64,000 nt of DNA from Pyrus communis (GCF_963583255.1 NC_084803.1:25146428-25210427); one strand, 5' to 3'. Shown: positions 25,330 through 37,838, counted from the first letter of the stretch. Notes: a model not told the origin generated them from the letters alone. Numbers and translations: made by a program.

Positions 25330-26006
25330 TAGGGGTGGGCGCGGTGCAGTTCGGTGCGGTTTCCAGTGAAACCGCAACCAAAACTGAAACATTTAGCGGT
25401 GCAGTTCGGTGCACTTTTGAAACCAAAACCAAAATGAAACCAAACCATTTGGTTCAGTTCGGTGCGGTTTCAAATGGTTTCGATTCGGTTTTTGAGATTT
25501 TTTTTTTTCTCCTTGGATTTTTGGTTCTTCTGGTTTTGATCCAAGGAGGAAGGGAAAATGTTGAGTGTGTTTTTTCTCCAGCCATGGTAGCAACCATATT
25601 CCAAAACTAGTAGCTAAGGGGGGCTTGCTTTTACAGGTTCGTGCTGGTTGTTTAGGACGAGCACAAGAATCAACCATGAGAAGAAAAAAGAAAGGGATGA
25701 CATTCTGTCGAATAGAAGTGGAAAATGACTTCTGTCGAATAGAGATGGGAACTGGAAAGGGATGACACTCTAGTGTAGTTGTGTCTATACTATAAATGTA
25801 TGGACTCTAATAACGAACCAATTAAAACATGACATTTAATATATGGTGCGGTTTCGGTTGTGGTTCAATTTTGAAAACCCAAAACCGAAACCAAACCATT
25901 TTCCTAACCGCGGTTTGGTTTTGAAACCGCAAAACCGAACCGTTCAGTTTAGTTTGATTTGATTCGTGTTTCGATTTCGGTTTTCGGTTCCAAGTGTCCA
26001 CCCCTA
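25330..26006. mobile_element. hAT-like MITE with pyrimidine/purine-biased ends
   Basis: The left end TAGGGGTGGGCGCGGTGC and the right end (inverted: TAGGGGTGGACACTTGG) are the typical TAGGGGTG termini of plant hAT MITEs. Long subterminal blocks of GGTTCGGTGCGGTTT and its complement extend inward on both sides. Flanking octamers GAAGGAAG and AAGGGAAG match at 6 of 8 positions. About 677 bases; no transposase. Confidence 0.75.
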
Positions 26007-26320
26007 AAGGGAAGTAAGGAAGTTAAAGGAGGGAAGTAAGGAATTTAAAGAAGGAAGAAAACTGCAGAAAAATTAAGGCTAGGGGGTTGCCACTGACCCC
26101 AACCAAGAAGAGAGGTAGGCGGCTAAGGCTAGGGTCTTGATTTTTGGGTTCTGATAAATGGAGTTTTAGAGAGAGAGGTTATCTCACACAAAGCAAGACA
26201 TGACTGTTAATTTTGGTTCTTGATTGGATATTTTCTGTAGAGAAATATTAAAACCATCTTCATTAAACTCAACAAGGAGTTATTGTAGTCAACGAGGTAA
26301 CATTCTTCGGTTTATTTCAG

Positions 26321-26460
26321 GTTGGCAATGTAAATGTTCTACACTACTACTATGACCAAGGAGAGGATAAAAATTTTCAAGGCAATATTGAATGCTTGAG
26401 CAGCAAGTCTAAGTTATATACTTTTATTTATTTATTTATATGCGCTGCGATTGGCAATTA
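26321..26460 (+). pseudogene. Possible orphan exon, unrecognised
   Basis: A pyrimidine tract ending TTTATTTCAG is followed by an open frame that begins VGNVNVLHYYYDQGED. No family is recognised. Together with the exon-like segment at 28434-28553 it may be the remains of a host gene cut up by transposons, but the fragments cannot be joined from sequence alone. Confidence 0.25.
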
Positions 26461-27135
26461 AAATTTTGTTTTTATAGTTGACTGTTCATGCATATCCACA
26501 AAATTTTGGCATGTTCTTCTGGATCAACCGTGAGTTCCTTTATGATTGACTGTCTCAACGTAACCTGTACGGAGCACTATCTACGGTATTGTCCAATGGT
26601 AGTTCTGAGTTGATGCAAGAAACTAGCAAAAGAGAGTTTGTTCTTAGTTTATACAACATTCTCTATTGATAAGGTATGCCATTTAAGATTATCATACAAA
26701 TTGCTAATTAAGAGGTCGAAGAGTAATACAATTGCGGGCCAACATTAATTACAAATGTTCCGATGAATTGACTGTTGTCAATATTTGCATTTGCGATGAA
26801 CTGAAGCACTCTTGGAAATTTAAAATTGCTACCAACTTAGCAATTGGGTGTAAGCAAATAATCCTACATAATCCAGTTATATATGGAAGCTTGCAACTTC
26901 TTTCTGGAATTCCAGAAATGTTATTACGATTGCTGCAGTTTTTCATTTTAATTATGTTTTCATACTCAAATATATACCTGAAGCAGTTTGTCATTCCAAC
27001 TCTTATGGATAATCCTATAGAATGATCATATACTGTTTGGTTTATTTAAAGCACCTCATGTACTTATCTAATATTGTAAAAATGCATGCCTATAAACATG
27101 TCTAATTCTTTCAAATTTCTTATTTAAAACACCTA

Positions 27136-28172
27136 GGGTGCGTTTGTTTGCACTTGCTAGCATTCACTGGACTGGATTAGATTAAGTGGGAACGCAGTGC
27201 CGTGTTTGTTCCACACCGGGACAAGCTTTAATGAGACTCGCCCCGACTAACCAAGACTAACAGCTTTGCTAGAGGGTCTTAGCGAGACCCCCCAAAATCG
27301 GCCGGATTGCTAAGACCAACTCCTTGTTTCGCCCCCTCCTCTTCCTACTTGTTCCTCGCAAAATTCGAAACCCATATCCCATTTACGAACTCTCTCTGCT
27401 TCGCCCCTCTCATATACCATTTTCAAACCTAAATCCCTCAAAATTCGAAAACAAAAAAGGAAAAAAATTATGCACTCTTTCCATTCTCAAAACTAGATCT
27501 AAACCCAAAATTCGATACAAAAAAATAAAAATTAAAACAAAAAAACAAAAAATAAAACAAAACAAAACAAAACAAAATCGTTGTGCGTATGAAACGCACA
27601 ACAGTCATCCATTCACATATGCACAAGATCCGTTCTAATTACACATGCACTCCAAACTCCCTAATCGCAGACCTTCGTCGTTGACGCCGGAGAAGCAGAA
27701 CGATGAGTACCCATATGACTCAAACTCTGATATGGGTTTTGATTTGCCCAATTGCGTCTTAGAAAAAATAGAAAAAGAAACAAGGGAGATGAACAGAGAA
27801 ATATATGAAGAAAAAGGTGGAGATCAAAAGAGAGAGGGACAAAGAAAAAGAGGGATTAGGAACGGAGAAACCTATGAAGGGTGAGGGAAATGAACAGAAA
27901 AGAAAAAGGAAAGCACTACGGAGGTTTCTAGAGAGGAAAAATATAGACAAAAGTAAAAATAAAATAATAATAAACCTGAATTAATAATATAAAATAATAA
28001 TTATAGTGAATTAAATAATATTATATTAGAATTTGTTATTGTTTTTAGTTCTTAGTCCGACACTACACGAAACGCTTCACTAAGTTAGTCTAATTTAGTC
28101 TAATCTAAGCCAGTCCAGCTTAGTCCCCAAAGTTACTCCAGTCCGAGATAATTCGACCCAACAAATGCACCC
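27136..28172. mobile_element. PIF/Harbinger-like non-autonomous element, copy 1
   Basis: Ends are GGGTGCGTTTGTTTG and, inverted, GGGTGCATTTGTTGGG. The flanking trinucleotide CTA is duplicated (27133-27135 and 28173-28175), and 3-bp duplications are typical of PIF/Harbinger. The first 170 and last 130 bases resemble the element at 56437-57464, including the shared GGTCTTAGCGAGACCCCCCA, but the interiors differ. No transposase; the interior is AT-rich with purine-rich tracts at 27765-27900. Confidence 0.75.
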
Positions 28173-28433
28173 CTATAGTATTAGGGTTTGTTCATTTGAT
28201 ACTGTTGTTTTTTAGTTAAGGAAAAAAGCAAAAAAGCTGAGCAGTCAAGATTTTGGCTTTCAATCCGAGTAATTTTTATGTGCGTAATTGCTTCAATCTT
28301 GATAAATAAATCACATATATGGCGTCATAGATTATATGATGTTGTACTTGACAATTTGTTTCAAGTGTATAATGTTTAATTATGTATCAATATTACTATG
28401 TTAACTACATACTTCCCTTTTACCTTTTTGCAG

Positions 28434-28553
28434 ATCTGGAACCCTGACTTCTTATGGGAATCCCTGAAACCAGGTGGTGGGTTAAAGATTGATCGACGAC
28501 TTAAGGTCAACTACAACTACACGGTTTGGTTATGGTTGAACGAAATACACTGA
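28434..28553 (+). pseudogene. Exon-like segment, possible last exon of an unknown gene
   Basis: A polypyrimidine tract and TTTTTGCAG precede a 39-codon open frame starting IWNPDFLWESLKPGGG and ending in TGA at 28551-28553. The acceptor plus an open, non-repetitive coding style suggests a genuine terminal exon. I do not recognise the family. Copy 1 of the Harbinger-like element lies upstream, where an intron would be. Whether any functional gene remains cannot be decided from the window. Confidence 0.35.
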
Positions 28554-28804
28554 TTGTTTGCAATTGTGTACAATTTTTAATAGTACTATTTACCAAATCT
28601 TTTGTACGTAAGTAATATGTACATACACATTAAGTATTATCTTTTATATGTAAATAGTACTATATACATAATTTTCATACGGTTTTCAATTTTGCAGCAT
28701 CATGTGGGTTTTCATACTAGTATGTACTAAAAGTGTTTGAAAAACTAGACGGAGTTGTCATATAATCCATCCAAGTTGATGGTAAGCTTGAATAAATAAT
28801 TACA

Positions 28805-30106
28805 TAAAACTATCTCAACTATTGGGTCAGTCACAGTTTCATACCCTATCTTTAAAACATTTCAATATCATACCTCATCTACAAATTTGTTACAATTTCA
28901 TAAAAAAAATAGTGACGTGGCTTGAGACGGGACCCACTCTATTAAAAAATTAATTAAATATTAAAAAATAAAAAATCATTTATTTATTTTTTTTTTGCAT
29001 GCGGACCCACCCTTTATCCCTTCACCCTTCTTCCCCACTCCCGTCTTCCCCCAACCCAAAACCAGAACCACCCCAAACCCAAATCCCACCCACCCAGCAA
29101 CTCATCCCACTCCCACTTTCCCGGTGAACCACCCTAAACCCAGATCCCACTCGGCCATCGTGTTATTCCTCAGCGTCTTCTTGCAAAATCACCACCGAAC
29201 TCGAAACACTAAACCCTAATTCCTTGTCCCCGGACTGCAAGGAGGATGAGCAATTGATGACGAAGCTAAGAAGCCCCGAGGTAATCGACCAAAAGGAAGG
29301 AGTTATTTTACTCAGGAAGCTCACGAGGACGAAGGAGGAGCTTAGGATTTCGCTTTGCACTCCCCAACTCTGTTGGCCTTGGCTAAGTCCCAGCGCTAGT
29401 GGGCTGAGTTCTACTGATTTTGTGCAATTTAACGAGTTGCAATGAGGGCAGATTCGCCATGCTCGACGCCAACGCGGTGCAATGCTTGATGGGGATGCTG
29501 AGGAGGCAGGGACACTTGGACTCCGAGTCCACTTGGGAGAACTATGTGGCGGTGCTCTGCGAGCTGAGTCACGGATCGATGAGATTTCGCGAGCAGGCAA
29601 GGGAGTCCAATGCAGTGGAGAGATCGAGAAGAGTAGAAATGAGCTGGCCAGGGAGAAGGCGAAGCGGTTGTTGATGGTGATGAGAGGGAGGGAGGATGAT
29701 TCGAATTTGGACTCGGTGTTGGACTCGAGTGCAGAAGCTGGACTTGGTCCGACTCGGTACTGAGTTGGAGGACTTGCATACAGCCACGAGATGAAGGTGG
29801 AGATGGAGAGAGAGATGGCAAAAGCAGGTTCTGGTTTTGGCGTTGAAAGAAGGTTTGGGGGATAAATGGGGAAGAAAGGGTAAGGGGGATAAGGGGTGAG
29901 CCCCCAATGCAAAATAAAATAAAATAAATGATTTTATTTTTTTAGTTTTTAATATTTAATTAATTTTTTAATAGAGAATGGGTCTCGTCTCAAGCCACGT
30001 CACTATTTAACGGAAGAATTGACAGACAAACTAACGGAAGGTATGAAATTGTAACAAATTCGTAAATGAGGTATGACATTGAAATGTTATAAAGATGGGG
30101 TAATAT
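28805..30106. mobile_element. Long-TIR transposon carrying host gene fragments (Pack-type)
   Basis: The left 170 bases (from about 28843, ATACCCTATCTTTAAAACAT) reappear inverted at the right end (about 29925-30106), including the shared GTGACGTGGCTTGAGACG core. The left arm extends about 40 bases further out than the right, so the right end is probably clipped. The insert is missing from the related sequence near 57970-58050. Long arms plus captured gene pieces suggest a Mutator-like (Pack-MULE) origin, but no 9-bp target duplication is visible, so the superfamily is inferred. Confidence 0.65.
29164..29865 (+). pseudogene. Captured fragments of a U-box/ARM-repeat E3 ubiquitin ligase gene
   Basis: Three pieces resemble plant PUB38-41-type proteins (N-terminal U-box, then ARM repeats). 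Piece 1 (about 29180-29370) reads SLSPDCKEDEQLMTKLRSPE then EGVILLRKLTRTKEELR, the region between U-box and the first ARM repeat. Piece 2 (about 29416-29620) has ILCNLTSCNEGRFAMLDAN, the late ARM repeats. After a frameshift near 29620, piece 3 carries ELAREKAKRLLMVMRG and runs to TAA at 29863-29865, with an internal TGA at about 29761 where Arg is expected. The U-box itself and most middle ARM repeats are absent, so no ligase activity is possible. The family call is from memory of these motifs. Confidence 0.65.
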
Positions 30107-30301
30107 ATTATACATATCTATAAGACACAATATTCATCATATAAATTTCAATCATGCATCAAAGGCATTTGCAAGACATCAAATGTATTCACAACAAGAG
30201 TAATAATCCTTAAAGAAAAAACCTATGATCACATAACCCTTTACCTTTTTTGGTCACCTTTCTTTTGTTACCAATATTATTTTCCTTTAGGACAGATATA
30301 T

Positions 30302-30811
30302 TGTGGAGTAAAAAATAATCAAGAAAATTATGGAGGCGACACGTCGACTTTTGGGTGAAAAAGACAAAATTACCCTTGAGACACACCGAAATTTCCACGC
30401 ACATGCAACAGACAATAACTGCTCAATCAAGATCAAAGGTGATCAAAATGGTATTTATTCAAAACCCTCTCATCACTCCTCATCAAATCCTCACCCATAA
30501 GGTAACTCCCAATTATTCTTTTAAAATTGTGATTAATTACCAAATTAATTGCAAGATATTATTTGACATAATATCTTGCAATTATGTTCAAAATACCACC
30601 ATAAGTGGCCTGTCCCTATTTCTCCAAATAGGGTCGGCGACACCCCTATATATAGCCCCATCTTCACACCAAAATGCTAGTTCATTCTCTCCCTAAAATT
30701 CCCTAAACATTTTCTCTCTCCTATTCTAACTTTGGCATCGAAGATTCTTCAGCCAAATCTCCCCCCCTCCCCCACCAATTCATTGTGGGTGAGTGGGGCT
30801 CTTGGCCTTGA
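30302..30811 (+). repeat. Truncated 5' LTR of E3
   Basis: Aligns with 40149 onward of the 3' LTR up to CTCTTGGCCTTGA, where it switches directly into RT coding sequence. TATA box CTATATATAG at 30646-30655. A perfect 16-bp hairpin with a 5-base loop lies at 30547-30583, about 60 bases upstream of the TATA box. Confidence 0.85.
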
Positions 30812-30813
30812 GA

Positions 30814-33288
30814 AAGTACAAGATGAAGCTTAATCCTGCCAAATGCACATTTGGAGTATCTTCAGGCAGATTCTTAGGGTACCTAGTAACCCAACAAGGA
30901 ATCGAAGCACATCCCAAGCAAATCCGAGCAATCCTAGAGATGAAATCTCCAACTACCTTGAAGAAGATCCAAAGCTTGACCGGATAAGCAGTCGCGCTCA
31001 ACCATCTTCTTTCATGGTCTACCGATCGATGCAAGTCTTTTTTCAAAGCTATCAAGATGGCACAACGAGGCAAATGTGATGATGAGTACGAAAGAGCTTT
31101 CCAAGACCTAAAAAAGTATCTCACATCACCTCACTTACTATCCAAGCCAGAAGCAGTGGGTGACTTATACATCTACTTGGCAGTCTTAGAAGTAACAGTG
31201 AGCTCTGCCCTCATACGATAAGAGTTGAGGGCCCAACTGCTGGTATTCTGCACTTTTAAAGCTCTTCTTGACGTCGAAACTAGATATCCAAAGATCAAGA
31301 AATTAATTTTTGTGTTAGTTGTTGCGGCTTGGAAGCTTAGACCATATTTTCAAACTCATACAGTTATCGTCATGACTCAGTATCCTCTACGACCAATCCT
31401 ACATGGTCCAGACGCTTCTCAACAAGTCATGATATGGGCGTTGTAACTTAGCCAATATGACTTAGTTTTCTGACCCCACACAACGATAAAGGCCCAAGCC
31501 TTGGTGGAATTCATAACAGAATTCATGTCTAGCCTAGGCGATGCAACAAAGTGGCCCAATAGAGACTTCTAGCATTTGCATGTCGATGGCGCATCCAACT
31601 ACAATGGCTCGAGAAAAGGTGTGGTCCTTGGCACCCCAGATGGTTCGATGCTCAAGTAGGCGATCACTCTAGGCTTTAAAGCATCTAACAACAATGCAGA
31701 ATACGAGGCCTTACTAGCAGGCATTCGAATGGTAAAAGACTTGGCGGTTAAAAAGCTTGCAATTCATTTTGATTCCCAGCTAATCACCAGCCAGACTATT
31801 ATGGTATACATGAAAAAACATCTGAAGATGACGCAATACCTAGAGAAGGTATGAAAACAACTTGAGGCATTTCAAACTTACACATTTACTTAAGTTCTGC
31901 AAGCAGACAACGCCTACGCAGACACGGTAGCTTACCTAGGCTTCGCCCTCGACCACCAACTCAAACGCTCTATTCTAGTGGAGTATTTAGACAAGCCAAG
32001 CATAAAGATGGAGCCTGCAACCGAGGTGTCATAGGTTAGTGTAACTCCAAACTGGCAAGATTCCATTATAGACTACGTGGTCAATGGCATACTCTCCATG
32101 GAAAGATTGGGGTATAGAAAGCTCCAAACAAAGGTATTACGCTACTACATGTCGAACGACATTCTCGTCTGAATATCCTACACTGGACCATATCTCTGCT
32201 GCCTAGCACCTTCCGATGACCTAAAAGTTCTAAGCTCAATCCATGAAGGCGTTTATGGAAATCACTTTGGAGGCCAATCCTTGGCACAGAAGGCTCTTAA
32301 CGCAGGCTACTATTGGCCTATTATGCATTAAGACGCTAAGGAGTTAGTACAAAACTGTGACTGCTGCCAACGCTACAAGCAGGTACCAGCACTGCTTGCT
32401 AGCAAACTACACCCATAGACGAGCCCTTGGTCATTCATGCAGTGGACAATCGACTTGGTAGGGCCAATGTCGCCTGCTACTGGGGGCAGAGACATGATGA
32501 TCATGGCAACTGACTACTTCACCAAATGGGTGGAAGCAGAGCCCATGACAACTACAACTCAAATGCACATAGAGCGATTCATATAGAGGAACATCATTTT
32601 CCCATTTAGCATCCCTTAATACATCGCCACAGACAACGGCCCGTAATTCATAGGCAAAGATTTAGCGAAGTTTTTCCAGAAATATGGCATCAGGCAACAT
32701 ATGTCCACGCCGAGGTATCCCCAAGGCAATGGGCAGGCTGAAGCATCCAACAAGACGATTCTCGACTACCTTAAGAAGTCCCTCTCCGACAAGAAGGGAA
32801 AATGGCCAGACGAACTTCCTGGATGTCTGTGGCTATATCGCACAACCAAATAACAAGCAACCGGTGAGACTCATTTCTCTTTAGCATTTAGTTCAGAAGT
32901 AATCATTCATCCCAATGTCCTTGTGCCGAGTATCAGCATTCTACTACCCAACATCAAGCAGAATGGAAAGAAGATGGCCACAAGCTTAGATTTGATAGTG
33001 GAGAAACGCAAGAAAGTCATCACCTGTATTGCAGCTTACCAGTAGCAGCTCATCTCCAACTACAACAAAAGGGCCAAGATCCGACAGTTTCCGCCCGGAG
33101 ATCTAGTCCTAAGAAAAGCCTTCATCACTGCCTGAAGAGAAGGCTCCAAAAAGATAGATCTCATCTAGGAAGGTTTGTACAAGATCAGCAGAGTAAGCGG
33201 CAAGGGTAGCTACACCCTCGCCACCATGAATGACAAAGAGATTGAAATGCGGTGGAACGCCTACAATCTGAGGAAATACCATGTGTGA
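30814..33288 (+). pseudogene. pol: E3 pol remnant (RT end, RNase H, integrase)
   Basis: A single reading frame can be followed for about 2.5 kb. It opens with the RT thumb region (MKLNPAKCTFGVSSGRFLGY), passes through the RT-linked RNase H, a second RNase H (HVDGASNYNGSRKG, NNAEYEALLAGI, HFDSQLI), the integrase zinc region (HEGVYGNHFGGQ, CDCCQRYK), the integrase core ([26 protein letters not shown]) and the C-terminal tail ending at 33286-33288. About 19 in-frame stops but no obvious frameshift were counted by hand; many stops stand where CAA, CAG, CGA or TGG would restore the sense. The catalytic RT YxDD region is deleted. It is inactive. Confidence 0.88.
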
Positions 33289-34700
33289 CTTCCCACTACA
33301 TCAAAGCCTAAAGATTCAAGCAGCTCGACAAGCACCACCTTGTAAGTCGATAACTACCCAATTATTATCCAGTTTCTACCTTTCAACTAAGTTTTCGTTC
33401 GTTTCACTCGTTTTTTCAATGAGGAATTCATAAATAATTTACAAATTAGCTTGGCTATATGCTTACAATAACTAATCACTCCTGCACTTCACAAGATGAC
33501 TGCGCTCTTCTTAAGGACTTATTGCTAGAATAGCACCCATCTAGGGACCTACCATGTTCTCCATTGCAAGAGGGTATACCAATTCCCCAACACCCATATG
33601 GGTTTGCTCTCCAATGCGAGAGGATAAACTTTACACTCCGAATATCCAGACGTGGATGAGTTGGGCTGTCCTGGTATAACTAAATGCACAATGGCTTGCA
33701 CCTGGATTCTTAGAAGTAGCCACAATGGTCTTTTTCAAGGCTTAGCTAACTGAAGGATTTTGGGTTTCTTGGCCTAATCCATAGGGAACTGAGCCACAGA
33801 GATAAAAAAGGCACATTACATAGTACACCCTATGGAAGGATGCCCTAGAACCCTAAAGCTGCTATCGAGTGCACTAAGGTAGCCTACAGTTTCCAAAAGA
33901 CTGCCTACGGCTTACCCTTCAAGCAGTGAGCCGTGTTAAACTTATACAATCGCATGTTTTTGTGAAAGGTTAAACAAGTTAGCGTGCATATACAAAGCTT
34001 TATCCACTACCGACATGTTACGCAGTTGATAAGCTTCACATTTGCCAAAGCGCGGAATGATCATTTAAGATCTACACTAATTCGTAAAGTGTTATGATAC
34101 TTGCTACGCAACCCATGAAATTGCTTACATAAAAGCAAAGAGTTCTCTCAGACCTTTGCTAACAAAATTCCATACAATCATGTACTTTTGATACGAAAGG
34201 TTAGCAATTTTCATAACCCAAAAATCTTTAGTACTTTGTGATGCAAGCCACATAGCTTAAAGGATTGAAGAGAGCCAAGGTTAACAGCCACGTGGTCACG
34301 CTGATTCGTCTACTTTTGTAAGTACGGGGTCCAGCTGCCGACTCTATGGCTAACAACTTTGCAAAGTTCTACACTAACACCCACGGCTGCATAGGCTATG
34401 TGGGCCTGTCTACTTATATAAAAAAGTAGCACGTCTGCTGCTAGTCTAGATGTCAAAGGTTAGGTGTGAACAAAAGAAGCAAAGATGAAGAAAAGCGAAG
34501 GAAGCAAGTTTATTAAATTTGCTAGCAAAATTGATAAACAACTAGCAAATGTCGAAGGATTTGAAGCAAAGAAAAAAGCAACACGAAAAACAAAGAAAAT
34601 CCTAAAGGCTACCTAGAAGACTTCTCTTTAGCAGCTTAGACATCCCACGACTACTCAGTTGCCACAGCTTCAGCAGCTGCGACACTCTTAGCAGCGACTT
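33289..34700. other. E3 spacer between pol and the antisense gene
   Basis: No coding similarity on either strand. It lies inside E3 and probably holds the 3' ends of both the pol transcript and the opposing antisense transcript. Confidence 0.5.
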
Positions 34701-35308
34701 TATCCGGCATTTCACCTTTAGCTCCCCTAGCCTAGGCACCAACTTATCTGACTACTTCACCAATGGAAGCCTCGAAAGTAAAGGCAAGCAAGTCGTTTTC
34801 AAAGTCTTTTCCAACAAACTCGAAGTCAGACGGCCTACAAAAGAGATTATTTACATAACCCAGCTTGTAGAAATCAGCCTGACTCTGAACAAGTGAAATC
34901 TCGAGTCCAACCTTTTCACCCCTCCAACAGCTTGTTCTGCTTAAGGAGACCAACATGGACGCGCTGCAACTCATCCACTTCATTTTTTAGACTTTCATTG
35001 ATCTTCAGTGTACCTTGGAGTTCCAACACTTGGGGTTCAAGCCTGTCAATGACCTTCTTGAAGTGGGTCACTTGATTATAAGCAGCAATTAGCTCCTTAT
35101 CCTTTGCATAAGCAGCGGAATGAAACTCAGAGACGACACACTCAAGATCTTGAATTTGAAGTATATAACATCCAATTTCCTTATCTGCACTTTCAAACTG
35201 AACTTGGATCGCATTAAGCCTAGTCTTCAAATCAATGATCTCTTAGCGAGCGGTCTTAAGCTGCAAAGAAATGGGCGTAGAGATATTAGACCCCTTCAAA
35301 GCAACGAA

Positions 35309-37838
35309 CATTACAAGAAAATAGCTCATTTACCACATCAATTTTACCACAAACATTATGTGCCTGTTATAAAAAGTGACCATTTACCACGGACTTAATT
35401 AGCATGTTGTGGATAACAATGTTTTACAACAGGTAAGTAATGACCCGTTATAATAAAATAATTTACTACCACGATCTTAATCAATATGTTGTGAAATATT
35501 AAACCACCACATGTATTAACCGTGGTCAATATTGTTAGTAATCACACCAAATTTTTTTATTTACCACAAACATTAATTGTGATGCAATTACGCACTTTAC
35601 TTTAAAAAATAAATAAAAACTAGAAGGCGGGACTAGAAAGTTTTCGAAAATTTCCCAAAATTTGATATCTTTCAAATTTCACACTACCAAAAACAGACGC
35701 GAGAAGCTACTTCCCTCGCTGCAAATAAACAGACCGACAGCGTCCTTCTAGTGGAAATCGAAACCGTCGTCAAAATCAAAGCCCTCAAAAAGGTTTTTTT
35801 TTTTTATTCCCTTTTTAATTGTTATCTTTAATTCATGTTTCTGATGCATAAATCCGTCAGTTTTTCCTGTAATTCTCTTTCAGAGCCCCCAACAGAGGAA
35901 ACGCTCTTACTTACATCTCTCTTCGATCTTTAGGTATTATCGCAATTCCTCTCTCAATTGGTGCTATAGCATTTCTTAAAATTAGATTTAGGGTTGGGTA
36001 AACTGATTTTAAGGATTTTGATTATACTTTGCGGTCTGATTTTGTTTGATATAGTCTCGTGTTTGGTTTAGATGTAAGGCCTGAAGCTTTTCGAGATGAA
36101 TCTTAACCAATGAGGTCTAAGCAAACCCTAGCAGTCGTCGCATCATGCTTCCGTCTTCGCAATGCCAAAGTTCACGCCGACCATCGGGAACTAGATGCAA
36201 TGTGCGGCCCTGTTATGGGAAAGATCTCCCTCAGGTAGTCCTGCTTTCATTTTCAATTTTGATGTCCTTGAAGACTCAACGATGCTATATTTTTGTTTCC
36301 CCAATTTTTTTGCCATTTTGTAAAGGAACCGCTATTATGTGACTAATAGAAGTAGAAAAGAAGGAAAAACGGGTTGAAATTTGGTTTATGCTGCCAGTAT
36401 AGATGTTTTTGCAATTGGCTGGGTTATGCAGAGAAGGGAAATGTCGGATTTATTCTTGCTGAAGGAGGTATGAATTAGGGAAATTCTGAGGTTCTTAGCT
36501 TGAATTTGATATGTTATTGTTCCTTTTGAGCGTGGCCTGATAGAATTGGATTTAGATTTATTATGTAGTTTCATTTTTTAAAGAACAATTTTTATCAGTA
36601 TGGGGACGCAGGTCTGTTGTTCTTTAAATACAAATTTCGTCGCCTAATCTGTTATTAGTTTAAAGGTCTTAATGCCTCTTTTTCTTTTACTGTTGCTTTT
36701 GTTAATTCAGGGTTATACAATTTGCAAGTTACTAATGAATTATATTTGATACAATACAAGGGTACAACAATAAATCTGTACGGTTCAATAATAATTTGGA
36801 TTGTGATGATTCCTTTTATAATCTTGTGACTTGACATCATTGTGTGAAATGTAGGTAAAAATGGCCCATGAAGATTAACAATTAACACAACGACGCCAAC
36901 TCTTTCACTTCACTGCTTTCTGAGAGCTCTCTCAGGTACTACCGCTCTATTTCTCTACGAACCTCTACTCATTTGTTTGCATACACTATTCGAACCCTAA
37001 GTTCTGTATTTACTCCATTCATTGTATATGCAATGTTAATTTGACACTCATGCTCTTGTCAAAGTTGTTCAGTATATTTGTTTGAGTCTTTATTGGTTAA
37101 TTTTTGGCTTCTTGTATGGATTGTTGGAGACTCGTACATTTGTTCAAGTCTTTACTGGTTAACTTTTGGCTTCAAGTTTTGTATATCTATTCACTTGTCT
37201 TGATTGAGAGAAAATATATATTCCCACATGTAGATCTATATGCTTATGTCCATGCAGATAGCGAGAGGCAACAATTGTTGAGGCTCAAGCATTAGGGGCA
37301 ATAGTTGACTCTGAAGGTCCTTTGTTTGGAGATGTCCAAAGAAATGTGAAGTCTTCAAGAGACAATGTTCTTGTTATTAGAGGCGTATTTGATATTTTGT
37401 GGGTAGTTTGGTTTTTCTTAGTATAACATATTGATTTTGTTGTTAGCTTTAGCGTATAGTTTGTAATATTTGAATCATGATTTTTAATAAAATTATTAAA
37501 TCGTAGTAAATGTGCAATTTTGTGTATAAATAATATATATATATATATATATATATATGGTAAATGATTTTATATTTTTGGAAATTTTTGGAAATTTTGT
37601 ATAACGGGCTTTAGACGTGGCCAATTTGTAATCCACAATGGCCATAGTGCACGTGGTTTTAGATTCCAATTTACCATGGTCACAATCTGTGGTTATATCA
37701 CATTTGACAACGGGCAGAGCCCGTGGTAGAAGATGAGACTTTTTATCACATCCAGATTACTAACGGACGCAGTACCCTTGGTGGATTACAATCTATCATG
37801 GGCATTCATCATGGTAGATGAACTTTTTTCTACTAGTG
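35309..37838. mobile_element. CACTA (EnSpm-like) non-autonomous transposon inside E3
   Basis: The left end is CATTACAAGAAAATAGCTCA and the inverted right end CACTAGTAGAAAAAAGTTCA, variants of the CACTACAAGAAAA terminus. The 3-bp target GAA is duplicated (35306-35308, 37839-37841), as expected for this superfamily. Subterminal regions are full of short CCACGG / CCGTGG-type motifs (TTTACCACGGACT, GCCCGTGGTAG). About 2.5 kb, no transposase. An (AT)n tract sits at about 37532-37558. Confidence 0.88.
35690..36240 (+). pseudogene. Possible gene fragment captured by the CACTA element
   Basis: The interior has less AT-rich, exon-like pieces, for example one translating as LRNAKVHADHRELDAMCGP and ending at a GTAGT-type donor near 36233, with an acceptor-like TTTCAG at about 35878-35883. 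CACTA elements often carry transduplicated host exons. No family is recognised, so this rests on composition and splice-like signals only. Confidence 0.25.

Noticed and set aside
29163..29912. A 249-codon open frame on the minus strand
   Set aside because: It is the reverse of the captured U-box/ARM fragments; the sense strand carries the recognisable protein, and the antisense frame is low-complexity Ser/Pro text.
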